Positions 1-10,630 of a stretch of DNA of 64,000 nucleotides are shown here, piece after piece. The position numbers and the translations under genes are program-made. Within the stretch, counting starts at the first letter, position 1, and the number at the start of each line of letters is the position of its first letter. This stretch comes from Aphrocallistes beatrix (Eukaryota; Porifera; Hexactinellida; Sceptrulophora; Aphrocallistidae). The stretch lies in the NCBI GenBank assembly GCA_963281255.1, contig OY725492.1, positions 1,488,001 to 1,552,000 of the forward strand. The letters run 5' to 3'. The notes beneath the pieces are model-generated. The model ran no database searches, had not been told where the DNA came from, and worked only from the letters and a program-made list of their open reading frames with translations.

Positions 1-1367
1 CATGCAATTCTGGCCACTCGACAGCTTTTGTTGTTCTAATCGGAATAAACAACTTGGAAGATCAAACTTTTGTGCTAAATATCCTCTCTTATTTGGGTTG
101 CTCTGTTTCCATTATCTGTCTAGTGATGAGTATCGCCATCTATCTCATATTCGGACTTAAACTTTTAAAGAAAGTCTATCACTTTGCTCATTTCCAATTA
201 TCCTTCTCACTATTGCTACTCTACATAGCTTTTCTGTTTGGCGTGGAGCTCGCCTACGTTGACGTATGGTTCTACATTCCTTGTAAAATGGTGACGGTTC
301 TAATAGAGTATCTCCTGTTAGTCGTGTTCCTATGGATGTTGTTAGAGGGAGTAGTTATCCTTATTATGGTCATATGGCCTTTCCATGTATTTAACTGGAA
401 GCATTTCTTAACTTTCTTTTGTGTGGCTTGGTTGATACCTCTCCTGTATGTAATTCCTTTTATACCATTTTTTCACGATTTCTACCTTTCCCCGCCTATT
501 TCTAGCAATGTCTCTTCCGGCGCCAATTACTGCTGGCTGCATTCAGATGCAAATACGTACATAATCTACTCAGTCACTGTCCCGATAGCTCTGATCATTC
601 TCGTTAATTTGGTCATAATAACTATCGTAATTGTTCGCTATATTCTACTCGTTGCGAAACAGAGGAGTTTATCTAAATTCCATCGAGTCCAGAAAACTGG
701 GTTACGTCTGTTAAGACTGATTCTTGTGCTATTTCCAGTTTTAGGATTCGGCTGGGCATTTGGGTTATTGGCGGTTTACTTTAACCGTGTTGTTTTTGCT
801 TGGATGTTCACGATTCTGTGTAGCTTCCAGGGTTTAAGCATTTTGATATTTGTTCTATTGTTGCGTCGTGATATCCAAAAGTCCATTGTGAAGAAACTCA
901 ATCTCAAGTCACACTTCTCTACTATACAGTTCCGTCTTTCTGACCGATCTTCTAAGCAAGTAGATACAAATGTATATGTTAATCGCCAGCCGGCTATTTC
1001 GACCTTTCAAGAACCTTTAGTAATGAGTGAGGAACCGGAGATAGATTTAAATGCGCCTCCCTCTGTCATTACAGTGGAAAAAGAAGATAGTTATCGTAAC
1101 GAAATTGAAGAGTTCAATTTCGAAAAATCAACTCCTGACATGGAAATTGATGACTCATCTAATCAGACAGATACTGAAGGTTTTGTTGATAGTCAGATTG
1201 ATTGGCAACGCGAGATTAAAGAGTTTAAACTCAAGAATTATTTATCGGATAACTTTGTATTTTATGAAGGTATAATTGAGGATTTGACGGTCTTTTACGA
1301 AGGCATGCTTCATGAAGAGTTAGAGCAAGTTGGGGAAGACAATATTGAAACGTTTGATAATTCTTGA
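1..1367 (+). CDS. Adhesion GPCR, 3'-terminal exon (partial)
   Basis: Seven-transmembrane receptor of the adhesion (class B2) family. The frame is open from base 3 and starts CNSGHSTAF, which matches the last Cys-x-x-x-His-x-(T/S) part of a GPS autoproteolysis motif. The exon therefore opens inside the GAIN domain, and the N-terminal ectodomain lies to the left of the window. Hydrophobic segments follow in order: LNILSYLGCSVSIICL (TM1), FQLSFSLLLLYIAFLF (TM2), a Cys at the start of TM3 (CKMVTVLIEYLLL), TM4 near 400-480, the ECL2 motif NYCW that pairs with that Cys, TM5, TM6 (LFPVLGFGWAFGLL) and TM7 (CSFQGLSILIFVLLL). A cytoplasmic tail of about 155 residues is acidic and repeats a (R/N)EI(K/E)EF motif. 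The stop is TGA at 1365-1367. The first ATG-like start in the exon is irrelevant because coding comes in from upstream. Ligand unknown. Confidence 0.88.
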   Translation, partial: CNSGHSTAFVVLIGINNLEDQTFVLNILSYLGCSVSIICLVMSIAIYLIFGLKLLKKVYHFAHFQLSFSLLLLYIAFLFGVELAYVDVWFYIPCKMVTVLIEYLLLVVFLWMLLEGVVILIMVIWPFHVFNWKHFLTFFCVAWLIPLLYVIPFIPFFHDFYLSPPISSNVSSGANYCWLHSDANTYIIYSVTVPIALIILVNLVIITIVIVRYILLVAKQRSLSKFHRVQKTGLRLLRLILVLFPVLGFGWAFGLLAVYFNRVVFAWMFTILCSFQGLSILIFVLLLRRDIQKSIVKKLNLKSHFSTIQFRLSDRSSKQVDTNVYVNRQPAISTFQEPLVMSEEPEIDLNAPPSVITVEKEDSYRNEIEEFNFEKSTPDMEIDDSSNQTDTEGFVDSQIDWQREIKEFKLKNYLSDNFVFYEGIIEDLTVFYEGMLHEELEQVGEDNIETFDNS

Positions 1368-2955
1368 TAATATGATGGCTTAATTAAGTGATAGAAGTAA
1401 AATGATTAAACTATTTATCTATTTAAATTTTTTTTTCCTTAGATACTAAGTAAATCACTTTTCTAAAGTTTCTTATACATTTTATTACTTTACATATTTT
1501 ATTATCACTTTATTATCAATTGTGATCATTTCAGATAAGGGGAAGAATATAATACAATGGTTCGAAACTATAGCTAGACTACTAGTAGTCTCGTCTATGG
1601 TCAAATTCGATTCCGAGGTGTGTTCTGATTCACCTTAACATTCATCCTACTGTTGTATTTGAGTTTTGAGGAACTATAGACATCGTAACCCACCTGACAT
1701 GTCACGAAAGAACTGATGCGTGGTCAAAATGTGTCCTGGGGACCATCTTCAGCCCTGATTTGACATGACAAACACCCGGCAATGACCTAATTAGGAAACA
1801 TAATCTACAGAAAATCTACACTTGAGACTTAAAAATTGGTTGCTAATAGGCGAACAATATATCCTAAAAATTAAGATTCTAATCTATTTTCATCATTAAT
1901 GGCGTTTTGAAATGTTTATAAAATAGATGCTAGTATATATACTAGCTTCTATTTTATAATTCTATTGCATAACCTCAATAAATATAATAGATTGAAATAA
2001 ATTAGATATATCAAAATAATTTTTCATCCTTAAAACAATTTAGTACAAGTAAATTGAATCTTAAAATAATTATTTTACTTTTGATATTAATTGTCAATAC
2101 AGTTTGAATTTCATCTCTATCTAAATATTAGCTCATTCAATAAATTTTAATTATCTAACAAGGTAATGAAAGTAGTGTATCTTCGATTCCCTTATTCTAT
2201 TCCTTGGGAGATTAGTTTAGATTTGTTCTGATAATTTAATTTCCATGGTTGCTACACTCGAATTATGTCATCGGTTTAGGGTACTCTCGCAGGTTGGAAT
2301 TTTCACGTTGAAAATGACATATAAATATTGGGAATAATTTTACTAATAATATCATTAAGAGTTTATCATTGGCCTTACTACCGTCTACCAAGGAATTAAC
2401 GGTATCGCACGTAATACCTCTCACTTTTCCCCAGGAATTATTAGCAGATAAAACTACCAAAAAGTTCAGAAGCAGTGTTTAGTCCTGGAATGAGCCAGCA
2501 TGATTGACGAAAGCGGCAAGATTAGTGATTAGTTAGTTCGTGCGTATATACTTGATCTGAATTGGAATCGGGTCCATTTTTTAGATTCCAAACTGGTCCT
2601 CCAGTTTGGGGCCCTGGACACAAGTTTAGCAAAATAAGTTTGCCCCCAGGGCCAAGTTTAGCAACCATAGCTAGTCCCTAATACTAAGTTTAGTCGGACA
2701 GTTTTGTATGACATGACAGCACCTGCTTTTGCTGACAAAATCTGAATTAGAGAAATCCTTTATAAAATACTCAAATTCCTTCATTAATTAATAAACTTTT
2801 AAAATAAATAGGAATGTTGAAAAATTTACTTATAAAATGTTCCCAACTTTCGTTTTATTCATAACTTCAGAATCTATCAGTTCATTATCTTGTATTTTCC
2901 GATATTGTAGAGATCACTCGCTTTATATAAAACCGCCTTAGTGATAATTATAGGT
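1368..2955. other. Intergenic, AT-rich; no gene seen
   Basis: The 3' flank of the GPCR exon. A possible polyadenylation hexamer AATAAA lies near 1977. The ORFs here are short and show no recognisable motif. Around 2570-2700 there are short G/C-rich inverted words (CTGGTCCTCCAG) but no clear element boundary. Confidence 0.5.
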
Positions 2956-3087
2956 CTATCACGAAAATTTTGGTCCGGGGGGCCAATTTTTTCATGGAAA
3001 ATTGGTCCTCCCCTGAAAATTTTGGTCCTGCAATAGACCATTTTTTTCAGGGAAAATTGGTCCCCCGGACCAATTTTCCAGTGACAG
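2956..3087. repeat. Short palindromic MITE, GGTCC/AAAATTTT type
   Basis: The ends CTATCAC and GTGACAG are imperfect inverted copies, followed inward by AATT(TT)GGTCCGGGGG and its complement. The body repeats AAAATTGGTCC several times. No convincing target duplication was found. It would fold into a strong hairpin. Confidence 0.5.
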
Positions 3088-3209
3088 GTTACTTACTGCG
3101 ACAATCTACAGGGTGACCAATAAGCTCTGTCCCAAGTTTGATTAGGTTTAAGAGTTTTTATACGCAAACAATCTTAGTTATTATGCTCTTTAGAGATTGT
3201 AATCCGAAT

Positions 3210-3690
3210 AGTTTCAATGATGTTAATACAAGTAACTGATTGCCTCTCGAGGTTAGACTCAGAGATCGACGGGCAGATCGATGATGAAACCGAACATTTC
3301 GAGAGGCACATATACCAGTTCGATAGGGACAACTTTCATGAGAGCCTTAAGAAGGCCCAGCTGGATTACCCAGCTACAAAAGTAGCTATGGAACAGCTCA
3401 TCGAAACAGGGACTGTATCATATGGCCCATTTTTAAGAAGTACTTCAGCATGTCCATCTCGAACGGCTTACTCTGCATGGGGAGGAAGGTGATCATACCC
3501 CCACTCTTGAGGGAAGAGGTTCTAGGCATAGTACATAATGAAGGACATTTTGGCATTGAGAAGACTAATCTCCTTCTCCGAGAGAAATTCCACTGAAGGG
3601 GCATGAATTATGACATCGCAAAATTATGCAATCGTTGCCAAACTTGTCTCAAGAATAAAACTAGAACCGAGAAGAAAGAAAAGTTACGAT
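3210..3690 (+). pseudogene. Ty3/gypsy-like pol fragment (end of RNase H to integrase zinc domain)
   Basis: Two frames together give VTDCLSRL (RNase H/integrase linker) and then VHNEGHFGIEKT followed by CNRCQTC, the HHCC zinc-binding domain of retroelement integrases. There is a frameshift near 3425 and a Trp-to-stop change at about 3595, so it is dead. No LTR is visible. The nearest relatives are probably Ty3/gypsy elements of marine invertebrates. Confidence 0.65.
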
Positions 3691-3989
3691 GCGATGCAGG
3701 CAGTATTTTGGTGGATTTAGTGATAGTGAAAATACTGGGTTAGTAAATTCACGAGATGCAGATACTCTCAGAGAAGAGTTGCAGCAACCCCCATTTCAAA
3801 ACGAACAAGGCACCATCGAGTCAGTGTCCTATATTTACGTACATACGAGTATTAATTAATTTTATGAATTATTTTAAAAGAGTAAATAAACCCAAATTTA
3901 CTCACGGTTGCATAGAGGATCTGATAAACATAATCAAATGGTTTTGTATGAGGAAGTTAAAATAAATGACTACACTATCACAATAGAAA

Positions 3990-4130
3990 CCATTGTACGA
4001 CACTACAATAGATCGTTATTGTTATTAATACTTCAAAGCCACAACTTATGTTTGATATTTTAAACGTATTATAGTGTATAGCAATAAAAAAGATTATGTA
4101 CATATTTTCACACCTTTATATACATAATTT
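3990..4130 (-). repeat. Dispersed repeat copy (TAGTGTCGTACAATG family)
   Basis: The reverse complement matches 48825-48945 and 51108-51235 closely. Shared landmarks are CTTTTTTATTGCTATACACT, then TTCGAAGTATTAATAACAAT, then TAGTGTCGTACAATG. Non-coding, class unknown. Confidence 0.6.
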
Positions 4131-4141
4131 CACACCATTTG

Positions 4142-4370
4142 ACGAATTTTGAAAAATATGCTAGAGACTAGCTTCCAACGGGCGACATGGGTTTTAGGGG
4201 TGTAGATTTCGAACATAATATTTTTATATTATCTATATGATAAATTATTTGTTTACTCTTGTTTGCAATAGATACATAAAGTAAACCAATCTCAAAGATA
4301 TGCTAGAAACTGGCTTTCAACGGTTGACATGGGGTTTTCAGGGGTGTAAATTTGGAATATCGTATTTTCA
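4142..4370 (+). repeat. Satellite-like repeat, ~150-bp unit (GCTAGAGACTAGCTTCCAAC)
   Basis: About 1.5 units. Each contains ATGCTAGA(G/A)AC(T)(A/G)GCTT(C/T)CAACG, GGGGTTTT(C)AGGGGTGTA and an ATATTTTCA run. Related copies occur at 36640-36830, 57490-57815 and, inverted, 48585-48690. Confidence 0.6.
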
Positions 4371-4638
4371 AGTAAATTTGATAATTCATTTGTAATAAAA
4401 TATTATACGATACATACTTCGAAACAAAGAACAAAAACATAGAATAAACCAAAAATACCCCTAAATATAACCAAGAGCACATTATTACTCTGGCTGGTAT
4501 ACCAAAGTATAGGTTATCAAGCACTTCGTATCCACCTAAATATATAATATTTTTAAGAATCAGCAGTGTCTCTCCCTATCCACTAAACTTGGACTTAAAC
4601 TAAGTCCAAACTGAGTCAAACTAAGTTTTGGTTTTGAT

Positions 4639-4955
4639 CTAAGTTGACTAATTCATTGAAAAATGGCAAAGAATTATGAATTATTCGAATAATTCATAAT
4701 TCAAGCATGAATTAGTCAATCATAAGCTAAGTTGACAAATTCATGAATTAATGAATAATTCGAATGATTCATAATTCAGGAATTCTGAATTATTCCAATA
4801 ATTCATAATTCTGAATTCTGAATTATTCGAAAAATTCATTCATATAATTCATGATATTTTCTTGTAAAAAACTTTCATTTTGAATAATTGTTCTCAGGGT
4901 TGATGTATTATGAATTATTCGAATTATTCATTAATTCATGAATTAGTCAACTTAG
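4639..4955. mobile_element. hAT-like MITE with 8-bp target duplication
   Basis: Terminal inverted repeats CTAAGTTGACTAATTCAT and ATGAATTAGTCAACTTAG are flanked on both sides by the identical octamer GTTTTGAT (4631-4638 and 4956-4963). The interior is built from GAATTATTCGAATAATTCAT palindromes. An 8-bp duplication is typical of the hAT superfamily. No coding capacity. Confidence 0.8.
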
Positions 4956-4963
4956 GTTTTGAT

Positions 4964-5651
4964 ATTGTGACTGTTGATCATTAAACTAGACACAGTTTCA
5001 TAACAGCAAAATTTCATCTTTACCACTAGTATAATGCGTAATATGGTAGTATGGCCTTTATCTAGCGTCATCATGATGGCATTGTTAATTTATTGTAATG
5101 TACACAATTTATCTTTTTGGAATTGAAAAATTGAAAGATCTAAAATAGAAGTTGAAATCATAATAATAATGCAAAATACATATTTAAAACAAGTTCAGTG
5201 AACTCGACATCACTAATTTTTTTCTAAGAATTGTCGAGGTTTTTAGAAAAATTGATTGAATTTCAGGTAATTCTAGGAAAAATTCTCAGAATTTACGATA
5301 GAATTTTAGTGAATAAGGCCCCAGATCCCTCCCCCATACTTTTTGGTTAATCTGATGCCCTGATCAAGCTACCGATTTCCTGGCAAGACAAGAATATTAG
5401 GTATCTCGAACGTGCCTAGTTTAACATAAATTTAATTATTTAAACAAATAGACCCTGCTACTTGAACTGTCCTGTAGATCGTTCAAACATTACATAATTA
5501 TTATCGCTAAAATGGCCCAAACATACCTTACCCCTTCAGTCACACCATGTCACAAGATAGATACCCCCTCCTTCAACATTACATAATGCTAACAAGAGGA
5601 ACTAAAATAGTCCGCAGTATATTTATTAATAGTACACAAGATAATAATGAA
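4964..5651. other. Non-coding AT-rich stretch
   Basis: No ORF, tandem array or inverted terminus could be supported here. Confidence 0.4.
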
Positions 5652-6020
5652 TTAATTCTCAATTTCGTAATATAACACGAACCTTGCTTGTAAATTATTT
5701 GCCTTGGTCATGCTGATAATTGCTGGAACGCCGTATATCAAATAAATTTCAGAGAGTGCGTTGATAACTGATTTCGTTGTTTTGGACTGTAATGCTCTTG
5801 CAGCAACAAACTTGGTTAGGTAGCATACAACCACTAACACATGTATGTATCCTTCTGGATTATCTGGCAAATCAGTTATCAAGTCCATCCGATATGATGC
5901 CAAGGAGACTTTGGTGGTGCTATTGGTTGCAATTTTCGCTGAGGTTGTGGCAAAATAGGAGCTTTCATTTGGCACTTGTGACAACTTTTACTCTATAAGC
6001 AAAATTTAATCCTCACGGAT
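5652..6020 (-). pseudogene. Retroelement integrase catalytic-core fragment
   Basis: The minus strand reads YRMDLITDLPDNPEGYIHVL then VCYLTKFVAARAL and YGVPAIISM. This is the first part of an rve integrase core, including the first catalytic Asp (MDLITDLP) and the G-(V)-P segment before the second. Upstream, another frame shows CHKCQMKAPILPQPQRK and SPWHHIG, the usual lead-in to the core. A frameshift near 5905 and loss of the rest of the core make it a relic of a Ty3/gypsy or BEL-type element. Confidence 0.65.
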
Positions 6021-6757
6021 CAGTGTTTGGTGTCAGAACTAAGTTTTAAAACGATTTGCAAATTTTTACTGCAGATTCCTATCGCATAGTTATGCAAAAT
6101 TCGAATAAAAATAAGAAAGTTGAAGGGAGAATTTTTTATTCCCAAATTGGGACCAAATTTTGTAAACCTTCACTTAATAGCTTCACATGTTTAACGTATT
6201 TATATTTGTTAAATCTTTTTTAAAATCTCACGGTAGTAGAAATCTCATGCAACAGGACTACTAGACATTTGTCATCGAGTCCGAAATGTTCAAGAGGGTC
6301 ATTTTGAATTCTAGCTGATAATAAATATGAAAAATTACATTCTGATGTTAGTCTATCTAAGAAAAGGTAACGCCATACATGTATGCTTAAAACTTGTGAA
6401 AGTTTACGGAGTTAATATACCCCTAAATCCAATCAATGTATAACCTTTCTTAAGAAATCGAATCAAAAATTATTTTGATACAGTGGGGCAGAATCGTTTT
6501 TCATTTGGATGTCTTTCTGACCGAGAAAAAGTCCTTTCAGATGATGCAGTGGTGGTGGGTAGGCAACAGTAGATTTTTAAATATGAATGGATACGTAGTA
6601 GGAGAAAAGTCTTGACCACATTCGGCGAGTGCTTCGACGGGACATATCGGTTGTTTCATTTTCGCGATCTTCTCCCATTTCAAAATTCACCTATCGTACT
6701 CTCCTCGTAATTCAATAGTTAAATATGGACAACAATTCTGTAAACACTATTATTTCT
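6021..6757. other. Non-coding; one short dispersed repeat
   Basis: No gene seen. Bases 6228-6265 (CACGGTAGTAGAAAT then CATGCAACAG) recur at 41664-41690, just 5' of a broken RING-finger ORF, so this is a copy of some dispersed sequence. Confidence 0.4.
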
Positions 6758-8490
6758 TCATATCTCTAAATTCGTACTTTTCGACGTAGCATGGCAATAG
6801 CGGGGTAATTCTGTCGTGTTGTGCTTGTCGAAACTGTCAATGAGGTCGTTGATTATTTTGTCGAGGTAAGATCTTAATATCGAACGTTTGAAGTACTCGC
6901 CTGAATTTGAAGCAGTCATGTTAGCTCGATTTCGTTGATGTCTCGTAATGCACGGTTGTTGTAATTCCTCTTTTAACATCTTTTCCGCTTCTGTTTGGAG
7001 TTCTATCATGATAGAATCGACATTATCACGTTTAATCTTTAGCACATCACGCCAAATGTATTTCTGATAAACACTGTATAAGATGCTTGCCCACTATCTG
7101 AAGCTTCTCGGAAACAGGTTTAGTGACGGCCAACACGTTCTCCATCGTCAACAGTGAAATGACAAACTCATGCTTCAGTATTGACGCCTTGAACGTCCAT
7201 GCTTTAGATCAGAGTGGACCATGGGTCACTTACAGTGACCCATGACCCATTGCATGTGTGACCCATGACCCAGTGACCCAGTGACCCAGTATGTGACCCA
7301 GTGACCCAGCACGTGACCCAGTGTAATACTCAATCACATAAATTTGTTGTGGTTACCTACAAACACTTTAATTATAAAGAAGTTTTCGAATCGTTTGTTT
7401 GCGACTATACAATAGTATAGTCGCCAACTATAAAAATGAGCGGCTATATATTATATATTATATATATAGGTAACTGGGTCAAGGGGTTGTGACCCATGAC
7501 CCATCGACTTATGTAGCCCATGTGACCCATAACCCAACTGACCCAGCGATTTATGTGACCCAAGTGACCCATGACCCATGACCCAGTGACCCATGGTCCA
7601 CTCTGCTTTAGATCACGCCACTTTGATATCTCCTCAAATACCATGGTAACTTCCTCAAAGAAATCTGGAGATTAATTCGTGTCTGTAAACCCAACTTGTC
7701 TCGTAAAGCCTTGTTAACCCTTGAAAGCATTTGGGATTTTTCTATTTATAGTAGTAACCCCAAACTTGTATGGCTTCCCCATTGAAAATGGCTTAAACCG
7801 GAAATGACGCAACACATTCCTGTGGCAAGCGTGGGTTAAACGCCTCTTTGCACCAACATCAGGAGCATCCTTAGTTTTCTCGATGGAACAGTGCAGTTGT
7901 TTTGCCGAAGCGTTGATACCACTTCACTCATTTTTCCAAAGGTGTTTCGTATAGCTTGTACCGTTGATGCCTTGGACAATGAAAGGTGCAGGCAATGTGA
8001 ACTACAATATACATACGAAGCAGTTGGTCATTCACTCCTTATTTCGGATTGCACACTTTTAAATTCTCCTGACATGGCACTCGCACCGTCGTATCCCTGT
8101 TCGATTACTTTTCTAAGTTGAGGTTATAGACTTTAAGTGTGTCAAGTATGGATTTCGCGAGGGCTTAGTAACGCATACAAATGTTCATTTGTTTTATGCC
8201 ACTTATATCGGTTGTTTCGTTGGCTAGCACTGAGAAATAACAACTGTCATTTATTCGTTTTAATAATACTTCAAGAATCTGATCCCCACAAATATGTATT
8301 ATTTCATTTTGAATTTCGTGGTGCAGATATCGGGCATTTTTTGGAGCTGTAAATATTTTTTCGGAAACGACCATAACCAGAGTCCGCTCGAAATCGTAAC
8401 AAAGCGCGCAAGTTGCCATCGTTATATGTTGGCTGGTCTAGGGTCAAATTGTCATTGTCTCGATGTCCTCTCAACGCAAGTCCGTTTCTA
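6758..8490 (-). pseudogene. Decayed hAT transposase, P52rIPK/THAP0-like
   Basis: Read right to left. The series starts near 8480 with LRGHRD, then HHEIQNEIIHICGDQIL, FSVLANETTDISGIKQMNIC (DUF4371-like, catalytic-Asp region) and, in shifted frames, VISLLTVENVLAVTKPVSEKL. It ends with QPCITRHQRNRANM and YFKRSILRSYLDKIINDLI, the pre-C-terminal part of P52rIPK-like hAT proteins. There are several frameshifts and stops, and no zinc-finger N-terminus. The element at 7210-7605 is inserted within it. Confidence 0.7.
7210..7605. mobile_element. hAT-type MITE filled with a GTGACCCA minisatellite
   Basis: Terminal inverted repeats CAGAGTGGACCATGGGTCAC at both ends are flanked by perfect 8-bp duplications CTTTAGAT (7202-7209, 7606-7613). 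The interior arms at 7228-7325 and 7470-7600 are arrays of GTGACCCAT/GTGACCCAG. The array merges with the terminal repeat, suggesting that the subterminal region was amplified. A unique core of about 140 bp lies between. Confidence 0.88.
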
Positions 8491-8595
8491 CCGCGAAAAC
8501 ATGAAAAGCAATAGTACTTTATTTGTATTCATTGTATATACGTAATTATGTTTACAATTCCCGGATGCAGGGCTTCTTATACCAGGGTATCGAAT

Positions 8596-8979
8596 CATAG
8601 GCGCCAAGTGTGGGTACCTGGGGGGGGGAGCGCCCCCCCCCAGGTTTGGAGCCTGTGGGGCGTCGTGGTGCTGGGCAATGGAACAGTGGAGGAAGCTGTG
8701 GTATGGCAGAACTCCACACAAACTTATAGGTTACAACTAAACCCCAAAATTATGTTAATCGAGTCCAAATATATATCCCAATTACATTTTTCTTCCACTA
8801 TAGTCCGAGATTTTCTTTCCCCTAGGTAACAACAAAGGCTGTATATCGATATTTGAGCATCTAAGATTTAAATTTTTTTCTGGGGGGCAAGCCCCCTGAC
8901 CCCCCCCTTATCATCGCTTGCTTCGCTCACTCTTGGCCTCCCCAGGTTTTATTCTATTTTCCAAAACCTGGCTCCTATG
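8596..8979. mobile_element. hAT-type MITE, CATAGGCGCCA ends
   Basis: The ends CATAGGCGCCAAGT and ACCTGGCTCCTATG are inverted. Flanks TATCGAAT and TATCGGAT form an 8-bp duplication with one mismatch. Poly-G/poly-C palindromes lie just inside both ends (8620-8645 and 8882-8910). No transposase. Confidence 0.72.
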
Positions 8980-9445
8980 TATCGGATAGTAATAGAAATA
9001 TTGAATCCGGGAATTATCCCAATCTTCGAGAACCAGGTTCAACTCATCTTAAGTAATAATTGTACGATCAAAACTTTAGGATATTTTATGTGGGGGAGGC
9101 GACCGCACGATCGCCGCTGCCACTATTAAGATATGTTGCTACTTGTATGTACATTATATCTTATTTGTCGTTTTAGATCTAATATTCAAGAAGAGAATTG
9201 TTTTTAGTGAGGAGCATTCAAAAAGATAAAATACTACCAAATACCTCGAATCAACCTAAATATCTCGGTTCCTTCGAGACAATAAAGGTAACAAAAGTCA
9301 CTTAGTCACAATAAAAAATGAAACTCAACGTAATGTTACCTATCCTCTTTCCCTATCTAAAAAGTATACTCAGCACAAAATCGAATTCCAGGAAAACGAA
9401 ATTTGTTATTTTCAAGGTGCCTTACTTGTGTGAGTTATCTTATGG

Positions 9446-9578
9446 CAGTGGTTCCCAACCTGGGGTCCATGGACCCCTTAGTGGTCCACAGAAGATATCA
9501 GGAGGTCCACAGGATTCGAAATTTTGTGTTACAGTTAATAGGAGGGGGTCCACAGTCAAAAAAGGTTGAAAACCGCTG
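9446..9578. mobile_element. Charlie-like hAT MITE, 133 bp
   Basis: It begins CAGTGGTTCCCAACC and ends GGTTGAAAACCGCTG, the classic Charlie-type terminal repeat. Perfect 8-bp duplications TCTTATGG lie at 9438-9445 and 9579-9586. Confidence 0.9.
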
Positions 9579-9586
9579 TCTTATGG

Positions 9587-10380
9587 GGTCATACTGCTTG
9601 TAGCCACCCAATGAGTGTACTCCTGCTACTTTTTTCAGAGAAAATGAAGGAACAGTTGATATTGGAACTACAATAGATGAAACAACAAACGCATTTATTT
9701 CATCCTGAAAAGGACAATCTCAATTGAAAAATACAGATATGTCACCTAATTCTGTATGCAAGACGTCCAAAGTATAGCATATGATGATAAAAATATTTGT
9801 TTCAATTATTCTTTGTACAATTCAACAATGTAATAATCTTAATATATATCGAATGTTACCAAACAGCATCCGTATGTATTCGGCATTTCACGAGAATCAA
9901 TAGTTGAAGAATTAAATCTGATCAAAGTTTATTAAGGTGAATATTTTAATTAAACTTGCTATTCAGGTTACCAACTCTCAAGCCGTATTACTATCACTGA
10001 GCAATGGCAAAATATGCCACCCTATTGTATATGTTACGTTGATTTTGACGGACTAGTATTGTATTTTATACCTCAACAATTTCGTTCTTTAACTTGATCG
10101 CTTTGTTTTAACAATTGACAGAGTATTGGCCAAGTATGTACTAATTAGTTAAGCTAGTTAATGATCGATCTCAATTAAGAAACTAAGATGCTTAGGGAAT
10201 ATACTTGTATATTGTGGAATTTTATATAGTAAAGTGAGTATGAATCACGTGGACATCGAGCCAAGTATGATTCTATGAATGATTCAGGAATTTATGATCA
10301 CATTAGTTAAAATCATACACTAGCTGGTATCCCTTGTCCAGTAATACTAGTTAGTTAAGACTACACCCAACAGTTCTACA
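9587..10380. other. Non-coding stretch
   Basis: AT-rich. No coding or repeat structure could be supported. Confidence 0.4.
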
Positions 10381-10470
10381 AGACCGTAGACACAGGTGTG
10401 AAGTGGTCCTGTTGGGACTAAAAAATGGTCCGGTTGAAACCAAACTAACCGGACCGGTGGCTACGGTCCT
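10381..10470. repeat. Short MITE, CCGTAGCCACAGGT ends
   Basis: Inverted ends GACCGTAGACACAGGT and ACCGGTGGCTACGGTC enclose GGTCC..GTTG words. A longer relative is at 15851-16004, so this is a family. Confidence 0.55.
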
Positions 10471-10630
10471 GTTATATTAATTAAATAAATTAATGTATCA
10501 CTGAGCCAGTGTTTATATTCTTTTAATCATTATACAAGTATAATAAAAAGGCACAAAATGCAATTGCATGTAAAAGTAAAATATTATGTGTATAATAGCA
10601 AAAAAAGAAGATGTAAAAATAAACCTCAAT

